The notes under the pieces were generated by a model that made no database searches, was not told the origin of the DNA, and saw only the letters and a list, made by a program, of their open reading frames with translations. Positions 6,020-6,189 of a stretch of DNA of 6,189 nucleotides are shown piece by piece. Both the position numbers and the translations under genes were made by a program. Within the stretch, counting starts at the first letter, position 1. Each line of letters starts with the position of its first letter. Location: contig WTJR01000129.1 in assembly GCA_011524755.1 (NCBI GenBank), forward strand, positions 1 to 6,189. Direction: 5' to 3'. Source of the stretch: Halieaceae bacterium (GTDB lineage Bacteria; Pseudomonadota; Gammaproteobacteria; Pseudomonadales; Halieaceae).

Positions 6020-6189
6020 ATGTGATCCTTTAGAATCTCAAAGAGGGCAGGCTTATTTTCTCTGAGTTCGTCAGCGGTTAATCCGTGTATCTCGTAGGGG
6101 TACACGAGCCAGTCCTCATTCTCATAAAGGTAGTAATCGGGCGTTAGGTCTACCTTCCGCCGACTGGGCTTGTAGTAGGGGGTGGCAAC
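6010..6189 (-). CDS. C-terminal end of an unrecognised protein, 5' part beyond the window
   Basis: On the minus strand, an open frame runs from the right edge to a TAG stop at 6010-6012, giving 59 C-terminal residues. The piece is rich in Tyr and acidic residues, with segments TPYYKPSRRKVDL, YYLYENEDWLVYPYEIHG and a likely helical end LTADELRENKPALFEILKDHIKA. This looks like genuine, structured protein and not a chance frame: composition is balanced, and it ends 25 bp from the convergent permease stop. I do not recognise the family. A faint likeness of the aromatic PYE portion to C-terminal parts of some DNA methylases is too weak to name it. Confidence 0.6.
   Translation of the reverse strand, partial: VATPYYKPSRRKVDLTPDYYLYENEDWLVYPYEIHGLTADELRENKPALFEILKDHIKA

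Overview
The window reads as ordinary chromosomal DNA of a Gram-negative heterotroph. It encodes an outer-membrane TonB-dependent receptor, an exported M19-family dipeptidase, a beta-oxidation accessory enzyme and an inner-membrane nucleobase permease. Moderate GC, the gene types and the protein style suggest a marine gammaproteobacterium of the OM60/NOR5 (Halieaceae) kind. That placement is a guess from protein flavour, not a measurement.

Layout. (1) Positions 1-516 hold the C-terminal part of a delta(3,5)-delta(2,4)-dienoyl-CoA isomerase; its N-terminus lies off the left edge. (2) Positions 509-1828 hold a peptidase M19 protein with a signal peptide and a non-ATG start. It overlaps the isomerase stop by 8 bp, so the two are probably co-transcribed. 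(3) Positions 1829-2226 have no convincing gene. The first part carries a cluster of small GC-rich hairpins, two of which are mutually exclusive. The middle carries a perfect TATAAT followed by a 20-bp operator-like dyad. The rest is a leader ending in a good ribosome binding site. (4) Positions 2227-4509 encode a complete 760-residue TonB-dependent receptor, starting at GTG. (5) A textbook intrinsic terminator lies at 4577-4604. (6) Positions 4698-5984 encode a complete AzgA-type (NCS2) purine permease. (7) The 3' end of an unrecognised gene on the minus strand enters from the right edge (6010-6189), tail-to-tail with the permease and 25 bp from it.

How the genes may work together. The receptor and permease would form an outer-plus-inner-membrane uptake route, possibly for purines or a purine-containing compound. 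This rests on adjacency only, because a strong terminator separates them. The isomerase handles odd-position double bonds of unsaturated fatty acids, and the exported dipeptidase-like protein has no obvious metabolic link to it.

The most notable point is that the M19 protein has Gln at two positions where classical binuclear-zinc dipeptidases have the bridging Glu and one metal-binding His. No clearly new multi-gene system is visible. There are no CRISPR arrays, tRNAs, rRNAs, insertion sequences or phage genes.
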